Assembly: GCA_022340245.1 (NCBI GenBank)
Contig: JAJDOI010000159.1
Location: 1-34,621, forward strand
From: Thiogranum sp.
GTDB taxonomy: Bacteria > Pseudomonadota > Gammaproteobacteria > DSM-19610
DNA: 34,621 nt
Direction of reading: 5' to 3'
Shown here: piece after piece, positions 17,361 to 26,693 of the stretch
Position numbering within the stretch: position 1 is the stretch's first letter
Layout: every line of letters begins with the position of its first letter
The notes under the pieces: generated by a model
What the model was told of the DNA's origin: nothing
The model's database searches: none
The model's input: only the letters and a program-made list of their open reading frames with translations
Position numbers and translations under genes: made by a program

Positions 17361-17380
17361 GAATCCGGTCAGCCGGAATC
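17361..17380 (-). terminator. Weak hairpin at the end of the globin-sensor gene
   Basis: GATTCCGG-CTGA-CCGGATTC overlaps the stop codon of the sensor gene; seven of eight arm positions pair. No T-run follows, so termination would be Rho-dependent or inefficient. Confidence 0.3.
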
Positions 17381-19643
17381 AGTGCCTGGCGTGGGACAAC
17401 CACTCGCCAAAGCCTTCGTTCGGCAGCGGTTTGCTGATGTGAAAGCCTTGTACCAGGTCGCAGCCGAGGTCCTGCAGTCGTTGACGGATGATTTCATCCT
17501 CCACGCCTTCGGCGACCACCTGGCAGTCGAGGTTATGGCCCAGTTCGATGATCGAACGCACTACCGCCACATCGCGCGGATTGTTGGCCATATCCTCGAG
17601 GAAGGACTGGTCGATCTTGAGTGTGTGGATCGGCAGTCGTTTCAGGTAGGACAGTGACGAATATCCGGTGCCGAAGTCATCGATGGCGATCGAGACACCG
17701 AGCTCGCTCAGACTGTCGAGCGTCCGGGCGCCTTCTTCGAGGTCGGCCATCAAGGTGGCCTCGGTAACCTCGATCTCCAGGCTGCTGCCCTCAAGACCGG
17801 CCCGTTCCAGGGCGTCTCTGATGCTGCCAACCAGGCCCGGCGACTGGAAGGAGCGTGCCGAAACATTCACCGAGATCGGCATGGGTTTTCCACCGGCTGA
17901 CCAGAGCTTGCTTTGCTGCAAGGCGGTATCCAGTACCCAGTCAGTGATCGGGGCGATCATGCCGAGCTGCTCGGCGACTGCGATAAACCGCGTCGGCAGT
18001 ACCAGCCCCTGTTGCGGGTGCTGCCAGCGTAACAGCGCCTCGGCACCGCGGATTTCGCCGCTGGCAAGGTCTATCTTCGGCTGGTAATGCAGCTCGAACT
18101 CCTGGCGCTCCAGCGCGCCGTGCAGTTGCCCGGAGAACTGCAGGTGCTCGGTCGCCGACGACGGCACGAGGTCAGCTTCGTAAAAAAGGTAGGGCACGGA
18201 ATTCCACTTGGCGCGATACATGGCCCGGTCGGCATGGTTGGCCAGCGCATTGGCATCCTCGCCGTGCTGGGGATAGACCGAAATACCGATGGCACTACTG
18301 AGGCAGAGTTCCCGCTGTTCATGCGAGAACGGCGCCCGCAGCGCGTTGATCACCTCACCGGCGACGCGCTCCACGGCACGCTCGGCATCCTGCAGAAACG
18401 GCAGAACGATACCGAACTCGTCGCTGCCCAGGCGGGCGAGCGTATCGGTGTCGCGCAGTACTCTTTGCAGGCGCCGGGCGATCTGGCGCAACAGTTCATC
18501 GCCGGCCTGTTGGCCGAGCGAATCGTTGTACATTTTGAACTGGTTGATGTCCAGCACCATCACGGCCACTGAGGCTCCGGGATTGCGTCGCGCCACGGCC
18601 AATGCAGAACTGAGGCGGTCGTACCACAGTGCACGGTTAGCCAGCCCGGTGATTTCGTCCTGTGTGGACAGCTGTTCGAGCCGCTCGCGGTCGGTGTGCA
18701 TGTCCGTGATGTCTTCCATGAGACAGTGTACGCGTAACACGCGTCCACGACGGTTGGCCATCGGATAGAAGGCCATTCGAAACCAGCGATCCGTCTGGTC
18801 GTCATTGTCTTCGGCGCACAGGCGAAGTTCCAGCTGTACCGACTCGTTGTCGATCACCTGCTGCCAGGCGGTTAGCACGCGTTCGCGTTCGCTGCCGTAA
18901 ATACGATAGAAACAGGGGATCGGTGCTTCGAGTTCCTGACGGCAGAAAGCCCGGGTCCCGGGACTGGCGTAGCTGATGCTGTTGCTCTCGATGTCCACTG
19001 TCCAGAGCAGTTGCGGGATATTGCTGAGAAGCTCGCCGGCGAGCGACTGTTCGGCGCCGAGTTCGTCGCGCTGGTCGGTCAACTGGTCGATCGCGGCACG
19101 CCAGTAGGCCTCGGTCATCACCGCCAGGTCGCGGAAAATCATTTTGATCAACGCCGACTCGACCGCGTCACGGTCCTCGTGCGCAATCTGCGGGTCGGTT
19201 GCAACCAGTTGTTGCAGGTGGTCGAGGAACAGGCGGTAGGCGCCCAGCGTCCATACCGGTTTGACGCCTCGCCGGTAGTGGGCCCTGCCGATCTGTTCCG
19301 ATTGCTGGGTCACCGCTTCGTCGATATCGCCGCTCAGAAGACCCAGCTTGTGCCCGAGCATCGCGCGCACCAGTTCGCCAATGTTGCCGCCATCGCGCTC
19401 GAAGGCATACAACACATCGGCGATGTCGGGATTGTCGAAGAGGTAGTTGTAACTGGTTTCCGCGAAGCCGGCCGCACCCTGGACCAGCACACCCTGGTAA
19501 CGTTTGAGTAACTCCGTATCCGCAGCGCTCAGCTGCAGAACATAGTTGACCTCTTTGCCAAGCAAGGGGCTGGAGGATTTTTTACGCGCGCCAGTGCGCC
19601 TCTCCTCTTTCGGCCGCCCGCGTTTCCTCGTGGGTGTTGGCAT
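17379..19643 (-). CDS. Globin-coupled PAS-GGDEF-EAL protein, probable heme-sensing c-di-GMP phosphodiesterase
   Basis: This 754-aa protein (numbering here from ATG 19643) begins with a basic, AT-hook-like KRGRPKEERR. A sensor globin follows (about 35-180) with proximal His122 in IGRAHYRRGVKPVW and the LGAYRLF stretch typical of globin-coupled sensors. Next come a PAS-like domain (about 200-312), GGDEF (about 323-490) and EAL (about 503-748). The GGDEF signature is RLGSDEF and the preceding motif reads LDINQFK with Gln for the usual His (SLGQQAGDELL), so cyclase activity is doubtful. The EAL domain keeps EALLRW, NVSARSF, EVTE, IDDFGTGYSS, LKID, AEGVED and QGF, so hydrolysis of c-di-GMP is likely. 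It sits between fliK and fliL, 146 nt after fliK, an unusual place; heme ligand (oxygen, NO or CO) is unknown. Confidence 0.9.
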   Translation of the reverse strand: MPTPTRKRGRPKEERRTGARKKSSSPLLGKEVNYVLQLSAADTELLKRYQGVLVQGAAGFAETSYNYLFDNPDIADVLYAFERDGGNIGELVRAMLGHKLGLLSGDIDEAVTQQSEQIGRAHYRRGVKPVWTLGAYRLFLDHLQQLVATDPQIAHEDRDAVESALIKMIFRDLAVMTEAYWRAAIDQLTDQRDELGAEQSLAGELLSNIPQLLWTVDIESNSISYASPGTRAFCRQELEAPIPCFYRIYGSERERVLTAWQQVIDNESVQLELRLCAEDNDDQTDRWFRMAFYPMANRRGRVLRVHCLMEDITDMHTDRERLEQLSTQDEITGLANRALWYDRLSSALAVARRNPGASVAVMVLDINQFKMYNDSLGQQAGDELLRQIARRLQRVLRDTDTLARLGSDEFGIVLPFLQDAERAVERVAGEVINALRAPFSHEQRELCLSSAIGISVYPQHGEDANALANHADRAMYRAKWNSVPYLFYEADLVPSSATEHLQFSGQLHGALERQEFELHYQPKIDLASGEIRGAEALLRWQHPQQGLVLPTRFIAVAEQLGMIAPITDWVLDTALQQSKLWSAGGKPMPISVNVSARSFQSPGLVGSIRDALERAGLEGSSLEIEVTEATLMADLEEGARTLDSLSELGVSIAIDDFGTGYSSLSYLKRLPIHTLKIDQSFLEDMANNPRDVAVVRSIIELGHNLDCQVVAEGVEDEIIRQRLQDLGCDLVQGFHISKPLPNEGFGEWLSHARH

Positions 19644-19697
19644 CGCCAAGTCCGGTAGTTGTTATAATTGTCCCCGAAAGGTAACACAGCAATATCC

Positions 19698-19719
19698 CTA
19701 AAGACAATCAGTCTCTTAG
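19698..19719 (-). other. Inverted repeat between fliK and the globin-sensor gene
   Basis: Minus strand CTAAGAGAC-TGATT-GTCTTTAG forms an eight-pair hairpin with one bulged base. It lies 55 nt before the sensor ATG. It could end the fliK transcript or be an operator. The nearby TTATAAC at about 19662-19668 resembles a -10 element, but no good -35 sits at a normal distance. Confidence 0.35.
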
Positions 19720-19789
19720 CTGCCGGATACCGGGCCCGGACGTGGGGCTGGCGCGGGTGCGGGCGAATCAGATGCGGGATTTCAACCGC

Positions 19790-21064
19790 TTAGGCAAACA
19801 AGTCCAGACGGCCCCGTGCGACGAATGCGCCAAGCGGTGTTTGGGTGTGGATTTTCAGCTCCGGCTCGCTGACGTCAATATTATGGCTCCAGGGCTGCCC
19901 GAATGAATCCTGCGCGGCCTGCTGCTGCTGGGCGAACGATTGTCCCGACGACACATCCACGTTCACCAACTGAACGCCGGAAGCCTCGAACATGTCGCGC
20001 AAACGCGGTAACGCGGCTTCCAGTGCCTCCCGTACCACGGCATGGTGCGACGTGAACTGGATACTGGCCTGGTCGTTCTGCACCTGGATACGGACTTCCA
20101 TGGGGCCCAGGTTGGCCGGATTCAACTTGACCTGCGCACCCTGCACCTTCTGACTGGCCAGCCACTGGATACGCTCGCCCAGCGCCTGGTCCCAGTCGGG
20201 CTGGCCAAAGGGCGTATTGAGCACAACGGTCGGGGTCGCGGATGCAGCGTGAGCGGCGCCAACAGGCGCGCCGGTCATTGGTGACGCGCCGGCGAGCAGT
20301 GATTCGGCGCGCGGCAGCGCCTCGGACGACGCCGAGCGGTTATCGCTCAACAACCGCTTGAAGGCCGCCGTGAGAACGGCTATGTCGGCAGCGCCGCCGT
20401 CCGGCGGCGCAGTCGACTGTTGCAATTGTGTCCACGCCGTATCCAGCGCCGACGGTTTAGCGTCGTTGGCGACTGACTGCTGGATAGACTGCTGAACCGA
20501 CTGCTGCAGATCCGCAGGCGTATCGGCGGCTTTGTGCGCGACGTTTGCCAATGCGCTGTGGCTCGGCGGCAGTGCCTCGCGCGCAAGCGGACCTGGCGGA
20601 AGTGTCCTGCCCTGTGCAATCGCGTCCAGTACATCGGCGGGCAACGCCGACTTGAGAGCCGGCTGTTCCTGAACCATCTGCTGCAAGGCCAGCGCCAGTT
20701 GTTGCGCCGGGTCCCGGGTGGTGTCCTGTGTCATTACTTTAAGCTTGGCGGCCAGATCCGCCACAAACTTCTTGAGATCAATGCCGCTGGCCGCAACCCG
20801 GTCCAGCGTCTGCTGCAACAGCGGCAACAGCTTGCCGCCCTGCGGCAGCTTTTGCAGCTCGGCAATCAGTTGCTGAGCGTCCACAGGCACCGCACCCGCG
20901 TCCTGCGCGACCGGCGCGAGGCCGGAAACGAGCTGCGCGAGCACCCCGCCGAAGCCGTTGGAAGCCTCGCTATCATATTGATTTATTTTAATATCTAAGC
21001 CTGCCCCGGGCGGCACCCCGGATGCCGTGACGGCGATTGGCAAACCCGGCAAGGATGGGTTCAT
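19790..21064 (-). CDS. fliK: Flagellar hook-length control protein FliK
   Basis: FliK is exported as a molecular ruler and triggers the FlhB switch. From ATG 21064, with AGGAG 7 nt upstream, it is 424 aa; an ATG at 21085 lacks a ribosome site. The N-terminal and middle parts are Gln/Ala-rich and low in structure, as usual. The conserved C-terminal domain (about 295-405) contains LNPANLGPMEVRIQVQNDQA, followed by VVREALEAALPRLRDMF and SGVQLVNVDVSSG. It starts 62 nt after fliJ. Confidence 0.94.
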   Translation of the reverse strand: MNPSLPGLPIAVTASGVPPGAGLDIKINQYDSEASNGFGGVLAQLVSGLAPVAQDAGAVPVDAQQLIAELQKLPQGGKLLPLLQQTLDRVAASGIDLKKFVADLAAKLKVMTQDTTRDPAQQLALALQQMVQEQPALKSALPADVLDAIAQGRTLPPGPLAREALPPSHSALANVAHKAADTPADLQQSVQQSIQQSVANDAKPSALDTAWTQLQQSTAPPDGGAADIAVLTAAFKRLLSDNRSASSEALPRAESLLAGASPMTGAPVGAAHAASATPTVVLNTPFGQPDWDQALGERIQWLASQKVQGAQVKLNPANLGPMEVRIQVQNDQASIQFTSHHAVVREALEAALPRLRDMFEASGVQLVNVDVSSGQSFAQQQQAAQDSFGQPWSHNIDVSEPELKIHTQTPLGAFVARGRLDLFA

Positions 21065-21126
21065 CCCTTCACTCCTGTGCAACATTCAACTCACTTGCAG
21101 GGATGAGAGCAATGCCCGTGCCAGGT

Positions 21127-21561
21127 TTATTTTTTCGGTCTCCGCTGGGCCCGTTCGTCCTGCTCCAGCTGCTCGCGACGCTCCTGTTGCTGGTGTTCCT
21201 GCTGCCGGTAGCGATCGACCACCTTGTTGATGGCCTGGCTGTGACCGCGGGACTCGACCCAGCACTGGCGAGTCTGTTCGTGCTGCGACTCGTAGCGCAA
21301 GACCAGGGCCTCCTGCTGCGCGATAGCCTCTCCCAGACGGTTCAGGAACACGCGGTAATCGCGCAAGCGGGTGGCCTGGAGGCCGTTTTCGCCGCTGGCA
21401 GTGAACTCACGCGCGTACTGTTCCCGATAGCTGCGCAGCTCTTCCAGCTTGGCTTTCTGGGCGTCCAGAAACTGCTGACTTTCGCCGAGCTTGCGCATTG
21501 CGTCCTGCTCCCGGCCGTGGGCGACGCGTTGCACCGGCTGCATGCGTTTGGATCGTGTCAT
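21127..21561 (-). CDS. fliJ: Flagellar export protein FliJ
   Basis: FliJ is the coiled-coil stalk of the export ATPase and escorts empty chaperones. From ATG 21561 it is 144 aa; a GTG three codons upstream (21570) is equally open and neither has a well-spaced ribosome site. The sequence is nearly all charged helix, rich in Glu, Gln and Arg (for example QFLDAQKAKLEELRSYREQY), without Pro, as expected. It follows fliI by about 120 nt; that gap has a small hairpin CCGGA-N5-TCCGG at 21653-21667 but no recognisable promoter. Confidence 0.88.
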   Translation of the reverse strand: MTRSKRMQPVQRVAHGREQDAMRKLGESQQFLDAQKAKLEELRSYREQYAREFTASGENGLQATRLRDYRVFLNRLGEAIAQQEALVLRYESQHEQTRQCWVESRGHSQAINKVVDRYRQQEHQQQERREQLEQDERAQRRPKK

Positions 21562-21685
21562 TGGCTGCACTTCTGCTACTCGCTCCTGGTTGTGTTTCGG
21601 CCGCTACCGAGTCGACATTGAGGCTGAGACCCCCGCCCGACCCGCCGGGTATCCGGACATACTCCGGCCCACCTGCCGGCCGTGG

Positions 21686-23056
21686 TCATCCGCCGGCCGC
21701 CCGGCTCGCCTCCGGCGCCACGCCAAGGGCCGCGGCAAGGCCGGCAAGACTGTCGTTCCAGCCCACCCGTTCACGCATGTGCTGTTGCAGGAAACCACTC
21801 AGACGGGGATGCATGGCAATCGCCTCGTCCACCCGCATATCGCTGCCTGCCTGGTACGCACCGACGTTGATCAGGTCCTTGTTCTGGCGGTAGGTGGCGT
21901 ATATCTGTTTGAAGCGGCGGGCGGCGCGTTCGTGCTCGGGCGCGACAACGTCCACCATGACGCGACTGATCGACGCCTCGATATCGATGGCCGGATAATG
22001 CCCGGCCTCGGCGAGTTCCCGGGACAGGACCACGTGACCATCGAGAATAGCGCGCGCGGCGTCGGCAATCGGATCGTTCTGATCGTCGCCCTCGGCGAGC
22101 ACCGTATAGAATGCGGTTATCGAACCACCGTGCTCGCCGGTGCCGGCGCGCTCCACCAGTTGCGGCAGCTTGGCGAATACCGAGGGCGGGTACCCTTTTG
22201 TCGCCGGCGGTTCGCCGATGGCCAGGGCGACTTCGCGCTGCGCCTGGGCAAAGCGCGTCAGCGAATCCATCAACAGCAAAACCTGCTTGCCCTGGTCGCG
22301 GAAATATTCGGCGATACTGGTCGCCAGCATGGCACCGTGCATGCGCATCAGCGGCGAATTATCGGCCGGGGTCGCCACCACCACCGCCCGCGCCAGGCCC
22401 TCTTCACCGAGGATGTTCTGGACGAATTCCTTTACCTCACGGCCGCGTTCACCGATCAGACCGACCACGATCACGTCCGCATTGGTATAACGCGTCATCA
22501 TGCCAAGCAATACACTCTTGCCGACACCGCTGCCGGCAAACAGCCCCATACGCTGACCACGTCCAACGCTCAGCAGCGCGTTTATGGCGGCGACACCGAC
22601 ATCCAGCGGTTCGTGAATGGGTGGGCGTGACAGTGGATTGATGGAACGCCCCGTCAGGGCCACGCGGCGGTCAGCCTGGATCGGGCCCTTGCTGTCCAGC
22701 GGATGCCCTGCGCCGTCGAGGACCCGGCCGAGCAGGTGCTCGCCGACCGGAACTTCGCAGACACTGTGTGTCGGTGTCACCCGCGCATTCGGCCCCAGCC
22801 CCTGCAGCCCGCCGATCGGCATCAAATAAAGCTTGTCGTCGTGGAACCCCACCACCTCGGCTTCGATGGCATCCCCCGCTGAGGGTTCGATCAGGCAGCG
22901 CGCGCCAATCGTCGCCTGGCAGCCGACCGCTTCGAGGGTAAGCCCCACCATGCGTGTCAACTTGCCGGCGACGACCAGCGGTTGCGGTTGCTCGGCGCGC
23001 GCAAGATACGGGTCCAGCCGTTGCGACCAGATCGCGCTGCGTTGTGTGGGCAGCAT
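21686..23056 (-). CDS. fliI: Flagellum-specific export ATPase FliI
   Basis: FliI is the hexameric F1-beta-like ATPase that energises delivery of substrates to the gate. The 456-aa protein has Walker A AGSGVGKS (174-181), followed by [15 protein letters not shown], Walker [21 protein letters not shown]-type sequence near 258-276, and [20 protein letters not shown]. It starts one nt inside the fliH stop (TAATG), implying coupling. Confidence 0.97.
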   Translation of the reverse strand: MLPTQRSAIWSQRLDPYLARAEQPQPLVVAGKLTRMVGLTLEAVGCQATIGARCLIEPSAGDAIEAEVVGFHDDKLYLMPIGGLQGLGPNARVTPTHSVCEVPVGEHLLGRVLDGAGHPLDSKGPIQADRRVALTGRSINPLSRPPIHEPLDVGVAAINALLSVGRGQRMGLFAGSGVGKSVLLGMMTRYTNADVIVVGLIGERGREVKEFVQNILGEEGLARAVVVATPADNSPLMRMHGAMLATSIAEYFRDQGKQVLLLMDSLTRFAQAQREVALAIGEPPATKGYPPSVFAKLPQLVERAGTGEHGGSITAFYTVLAEGDDQNDPIADAARAILDGHVVLSRELAEAGHYPAIDIEASISRVMVDVVAPEHERAARRFKQIYATYRQNKDLINVGAYQAGSDMRVDEAIAMHPRLSGFLQQHMRERVGWNDSLAGLAAALGVAPEASRAAGG

Positions 23057-23682
23057 TATCGGGACTCCCCGTCGCTGCTGCGCTCGCCGCCCAGCACGTG
23101 GGCGATCACCGCATTGAGGCGGGCCTCCACGCTGGCGTCGATCTGAGAGGAATCGGTCAATACCCGGCAGCCGCCGCGGCTCTGCACCGGGTCTTCGACA
23201 ATCTGCATCTGCTGCTCGCCCTGAGCTGTCGGCATGGCCTCGCGCACCAGCGCGGCATCTTCGGGGTGCAGCATCAGGCGCACGTTACGCACCGCAACCG
23301 GCAGCGCACCCAGTGCCTCCCGCACAACCCCGATCACCTCCTCGGGCTCGGTCTTCAACTCGCGGCGCACCAGTTGCCGAGCCACCAGCATGGCCAGCCG
23401 GGCCAGCTGCTGCTCGACGGCTTCATCGAGTTGTGTGAACGGCTGATCGAGAGTTTGCAGCAGCTGTTCCAGCACCGCGATACGGGCCTGCAACTCCTTC
23501 AGCCCGGCGTCGCGGCCTTCCTGCAAGCCTTGCTGGAAACCTTCCTCGCGCGCCTGGTTCTGGATTTCCTCCAACTGGCGCGCAGTAACCGGTTTAGCCT
23601 GCCGGCTGCCTTCCGACTTGACCTCGGGCACCAGCCAGGCCTGGCAATCGACCAGTTCCTCACCGCGGATAATCCTAGACAA
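23056..23682 (-). CDS. fliH: Flagellar assembly protein FliH
   Basis: FliH is the regulator and peripheral stalk of FliI, linking it to FliN. The 208-aa sequence has a short N-terminal part, then a Gln/Glu-rich helical stretch with small-residue spacing ([20 protein letters not shown], the GxxxG-like repeat region of FliH), and a C-terminal domain with [13 protein letters not shown] and [20 protein letters not shown] that binds FliI. It overlaps fliG by 8 nt and fliI by 1 nt. Confidence 0.94.
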   Translation of the reverse strand: MSRIIRGEELVDCQAWLVPEVKSEGSRQAKPVTARQLEEIQNQAREEGFQQGLQEGRDAGLKELQARIAVLEQLLQTLDQPFTQLDEAVEQQLARLAMLVARQLVRRELKTEPEEVIGVVREALGALPVAVRNVRLMLHPEDAALVREAMPTAQGEQQMQIVEDPVQSRGGCRVLTDSSQIDASVEARLNAVIAHVLGGERSSDGESR

Positions 23683-24682
23683 ACTGCTCCGCTCCCTTGC
23701 CGCCCAGCGCTATCTCGCCGGATTCAGACATACGCCTGGCAATGGCCAGAATTTCCTTCTGCGCACCCTCGACTTCGCTGAGGCGCACCGGCCCCTTGTT
23801 CTCCAGGTCGTCGCGCATCATTTCCGCGGCACGCTTGGACATATTGTTGAAGATCTTGTCCTTCATGGCCTGGTCGGCACCCTTCAGGGCGAGGATCAGG
23901 GTTTCCGACGACACCTCGCGCAGCAACGCCTGGATGCCCCGGTCGTCGACGTCGATCAGGTTGTCGAAAACAAACATCAGGTCCTGAATCTGCTGACCGA
24001 GTTCAGCGTCGGCGTCCTTGATGGCTTCCATGATTTCGCCCTCGATGGAGCTGTCGACGAAGTTGAGAATATCCGCCGCCGCCTTGATGCCGCCGACACT
24101 CGAAGACTGCACGTTCTGATTACCCTGGAACTGGCGCTCGAGTATGTCGTCCAGTTCCTGCAGCGCAGACGGCTGAATACCATCGAGCGTGGCGATGCGC
24201 AGCAACACGTCGTGTCGCGTACGTTCGGGGAAAAACCGGATGACTTCCGCAGCGTGGTCGTTGTCAAGGTAAGACAGGACGATGGCCTGAATCTGCGGGT
24301 GCTCGAGACGGATCAGCTCCGCCACCGCACGCGCATCCATCCACTTGAGGGCTTCCAGCCCCTTGGTGCTGCTACCCAGCAGGATGCGGTCCATCACGCC
24401 CTTGGCTTTATCCTCGCCCAGCGCCTCGACCATGACAGTACGTATATAGTCTTCCGACCCCACACCCAGTGCTGTCTGCTCCTGGACGCTCTCGGAAAAA
24501 TATTCCAGCACCCTGCTGACCTGTTCGCGCGGCACATTGGTCATGCCGGCCATGGCCGATCCGACTTTCTGCACCTCTTTAGGCCCCATGTGCTTCAGGA
24601 CCTCGGCGGCGTTGTCCTCGCCGAGGGTCAGCAGCAGCACCGCAGCGCGCTGGGTACCGTTGAGTTTCGCGCTGTCAACCAT
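23675..24682 (-). CDS. fliG: Flagellar motor switch protein FliG
   Basis: FliG connects the MS ring to the C-ring and is the part the stators push. The 335-aa protein shows an N-terminal FliF-binding domain, a middle domain with EHPQIQAIVLSYLD (EHPQ motif), and a C-terminal torque domain with FDNLIDVDDRGIQALLREVS and MSKRAAEMMRDDLENKGPVR, which hold the charged residues facing the stator. It overlaps fliF and fliH by 8 nt each. Confidence 0.97.
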   Translation of the reverse strand: MVDSAKLNGTQRAAVLLLTLGEDNAAEVLKHMGPKEVQKVGSAMAGMTNVPREQVSRVLEYFSESVQEQTALGVGSEDYIRTVMVEALGEDKAKGVMDRILLGSSTKGLEALKWMDARAVAELIRLEHPQIQAIVLSYLDNDHAAEVIRFFPERTRHDVLLRIATLDGIQPSALQELDDILERQFQGNQNVQSSSVGGIKAAADILNFVDSSIEGEIMEAIKDADAELGQQIQDLMFVFDNLIDVDDRGIQALLREVSSETLILALKGADQAMKDKIFNNMSKRAAEMMRDDLENKGPVRLSEVEGAQKEILAIARRMSESGEIALGGKGAEQFV

Positions 24683-26333
24683 CTTCGCCTACCCAGTTCT
24701 TGACGACCTGCGCCACGCGCTTGGGATCTTCCCTGACGACGCTTTTCGCCGTATCCAGGTTCTGCTCATAGCCTGCGCGGGGACCTTCCAGTTGAGCCTG
24801 CTGCGAACTGCCGCCGGAAAGACTGAGTTGGTCGCCACCCGCGCCGCCGCCGTGCGCGCCGGCCGTTGCACCCGCAGGCACCATCGCGTTTGTCTGCGCG
24901 ATGGCGTGTGCGCCCTTCTCGGCCAGGCTGCGCATGATCGGTTTCAGCACACCGAAGATCAGAATCAGTACCCCGAGGGCGCCGACCGCCTGCTTGGCGA
25001 CATCCCATACCCACGGTTGTTCCATGAGCGAAGGTTCGGGCACGGCCTCCACCTGGGGGGGCGGTACGAACGAGGAGTTTATGATGTTCAGCGTATCACC
25101 CCGGGCGGCGTTGAAGCCGACCGCCTCTTTGGTCAAGGTAGTGAAACGCTCCAGATCCTCGGCGGTCCACGGTTTGCCGAGAGGTTCATCGTTGGCATCA
25201 AGGGCCCGCTTGTTGTCAATCACCACGGCGATCGACAGACGCCGAACGGTACCGGACGCCAGTTTGGTGTGGCTAACGGTTTTATCGAGTTCATAGTTAC
25301 GCACACTGCGTTTGCTGCTGTTCTGCGGCACACCCGGCGCGGCATTGTCACGGGCCGCCGGGTCGCCGGGCTGTTGCAATTGGGCGCCTTCCGGCGGCTG
25401 GTTGCTCAGCGCGCCCGGCACACCCGAGGCGACATCCGAACGTGCCGAGTGATCCTCGCTCACCTGCTCGCTGCGCAGCGCCGGCAGATCCGGGTTAAAA
25501 CTCTCCTGGGTCCGTTCGGTGACAGTAAAATCAAGCTCGGCGTTAACGCTGGCCCTGACGCGCCCGGCGCCCACGATCGGCTCCAATAGCTGACGGATAC
25601 GGTCGGCATAATTCATTTCGAGTTTGCGGTTGTACGCGAACTGGGTGGAGGTTTGCGCCATACCTTTGTCGGCCGCGCCATTGCTGAGCAGTTTGCCGCC
25701 CTGGTCGACGACCGTGACGTTCTCGGGTTTCAGGTGCGGGACGCTTGACGAGACCAGGTGAACAATCGCCGCGACCTGCTCTTCATCCAGACTGCGGCCG
25801 GAATACAGGTCGACCATCACAGACGCGGTGGGCTCGGAACGGTCGCGCAAAAACACCGAACGCTTGGGTATCGCCAGGTGTATGCGGGCGGTGTCGACAT
25901 TGCGCAGCGTGGCGATTGTGCGTCCCAGCTCACCTTCGAGCGCCCGCTGAAAACGCGCCGTCTCGATGAACTGACTGGTACCGAAGCCCTGTTCCTTCTC
26001 CAGCAGTTCGAAACCCATGGCATTACCTTCGGGCAGGCCGTCCTTGGCGAGTTCCATGCGCGCATGCTGCAGTTTGCTACTTTCCACCATGACCGCGCCG
26101 GTGGCTTCGTCCACCTTGAACTGGATACCCGACTTCTGCAAGGCATCCACCACCTGCCCGGCATCCTTGCTGCCGAGATTGGCGTACAACACAGTGTAAT
26201 TGGGGTTCTGCGACCACAATACCACGGCTACGCCAAGCGCCACGCTGGCAGCCAGACCCATCATCAGTCCGATCTGCCGGAATGCCGGCAGGCTCTGGAA
26301 CCCCTGTGCAGTTTCTGCTTTCACCAGTGCCAT
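24675..26333 (-). CDS. fliF: Flagellar MS-ring protein FliF
   Basis: FliF builds the membrane ring on which the motor assembles and is the FlhF target. The 552-aa protein has membrane helices near residues 25-46 and about 450-470, with a large periplasmic part between. YscJ-like ring domains contain LGSKDAGQVVDALQKSGIQF and ARMELAKDGLPEGNAMGFEL. An acidic C-terminal tail ending VAQVVKNWVGEDG binds FliG. It starts 19 nt after fliE. Confidence 0.96.
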   Translation of the reverse strand: MALVKAETAQGFQSLPAFRQIGLMMGLAASVALGVAVVLWSQNPNYTVLYANLGSKDAGQVVDALQKSGIQFKVDEATGAVMVESSKLQHARMELAKDGLPEGNAMGFELLEKEQGFGTSQFIETARFQRALEGELGRTIATLRNVDTARIHLAIPKRSVFLRDRSEPTASVMVDLYSGRSLDEEQVAAIVHLVSSSVPHLKPENVTVVDQGGKLLSNGAADKGMAQTSTQFAYNRKLEMNYADRIRQLLEPIVGAGRVRASVNAELDFTVTERTQESFNPDLPALRSEQVSEDHSARSDVASGVPGALSNQPPEGAQLQQPGDPAARDNAAPGVPQNSSKRSVRNYELDKTVSHTKLASGTVRRLSIAVVIDNKRALDANDEPLGKPWTAEDLERFTTLTKEAVGFNAARGDTLNIINSSFVPPPQVEAVPEPSLMEQPWVWDVAKQAVGALGVLILIFGVLKPIMRSLAEKGAHAIAQTNAMVPAGATAGAHGGGAGGDQLSLSGGSSQQAQLEGPRAGYEQNLDTAKSVVREDPKRVAQVVKNWVGEDG

Positions 26334-26352
26334 GTGTCTGCCCTATGCCCGG

Positions 26353-26682
26353 CTATACCGGCATGCTCATGATGTCCTGGTAAGCGGTCACCAGGCGGTT
26401 TCTGACTTCGGTCATGGCCTGAAAGGCGACACCGGCCTTCTGCAGGGCGACCATCACCTCGGCAACATCGATGTTGGGATCACCGGCGCTGAAAGCCTCG
26501 GAGAGCTTGCCCGCCGCTTTTTGCGTGTCATTGACCTGGTCTATCGATGTTTTCAGTAGCGCGGAAAAGTCCGCTCCCGCGCCCTGGGTCTTGTCGGTAT
26601 TGTCCGGCGGTGCGCTTTGCGCCGCGGCGGTCAACCGCCGCATTTCCGCCAATACCTGGTTTACGCTGCTAATGTCACTCAT
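26353..26682 (-). CDS. fliE: Flagellar hook-basal body complex protein FliE
   Basis: FliE joins the MS ring to the rod and is among the first exported subunits. The 109-aa protein has the family C-terminus, DVAEVMVALQKAGVAFQAMT followed by EVRNRLVTAYQDIMSMPV. Its ATG is 11 nt after the fleR stop with AAGGAG upstream. I found no sigma-54 promoter in the last 150 nt of fleR, so it may be read with fleSR. Confidence 0.95.
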   Translation of the reverse strand: MSDISSVNQVLAEMRRLTAAAQSAPPDNTDKTQGAGADFSALLKTSIDQVNDTQKAAGKLSEAFSAGDPNIDVAEVMVALQKAGVAFQAMTEVRNRLVTAYQDIMSMPV

Positions 26683-26693
26683 CTCAGGTCTCC

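Noticed and set aside
17379-19649. Horizontal insertion of the globin-sensor gene as a mobile element
   Set aside because: No terminal repeats, target duplications, integrase or transposase are visible, and its composition looks like that of its neighbours.
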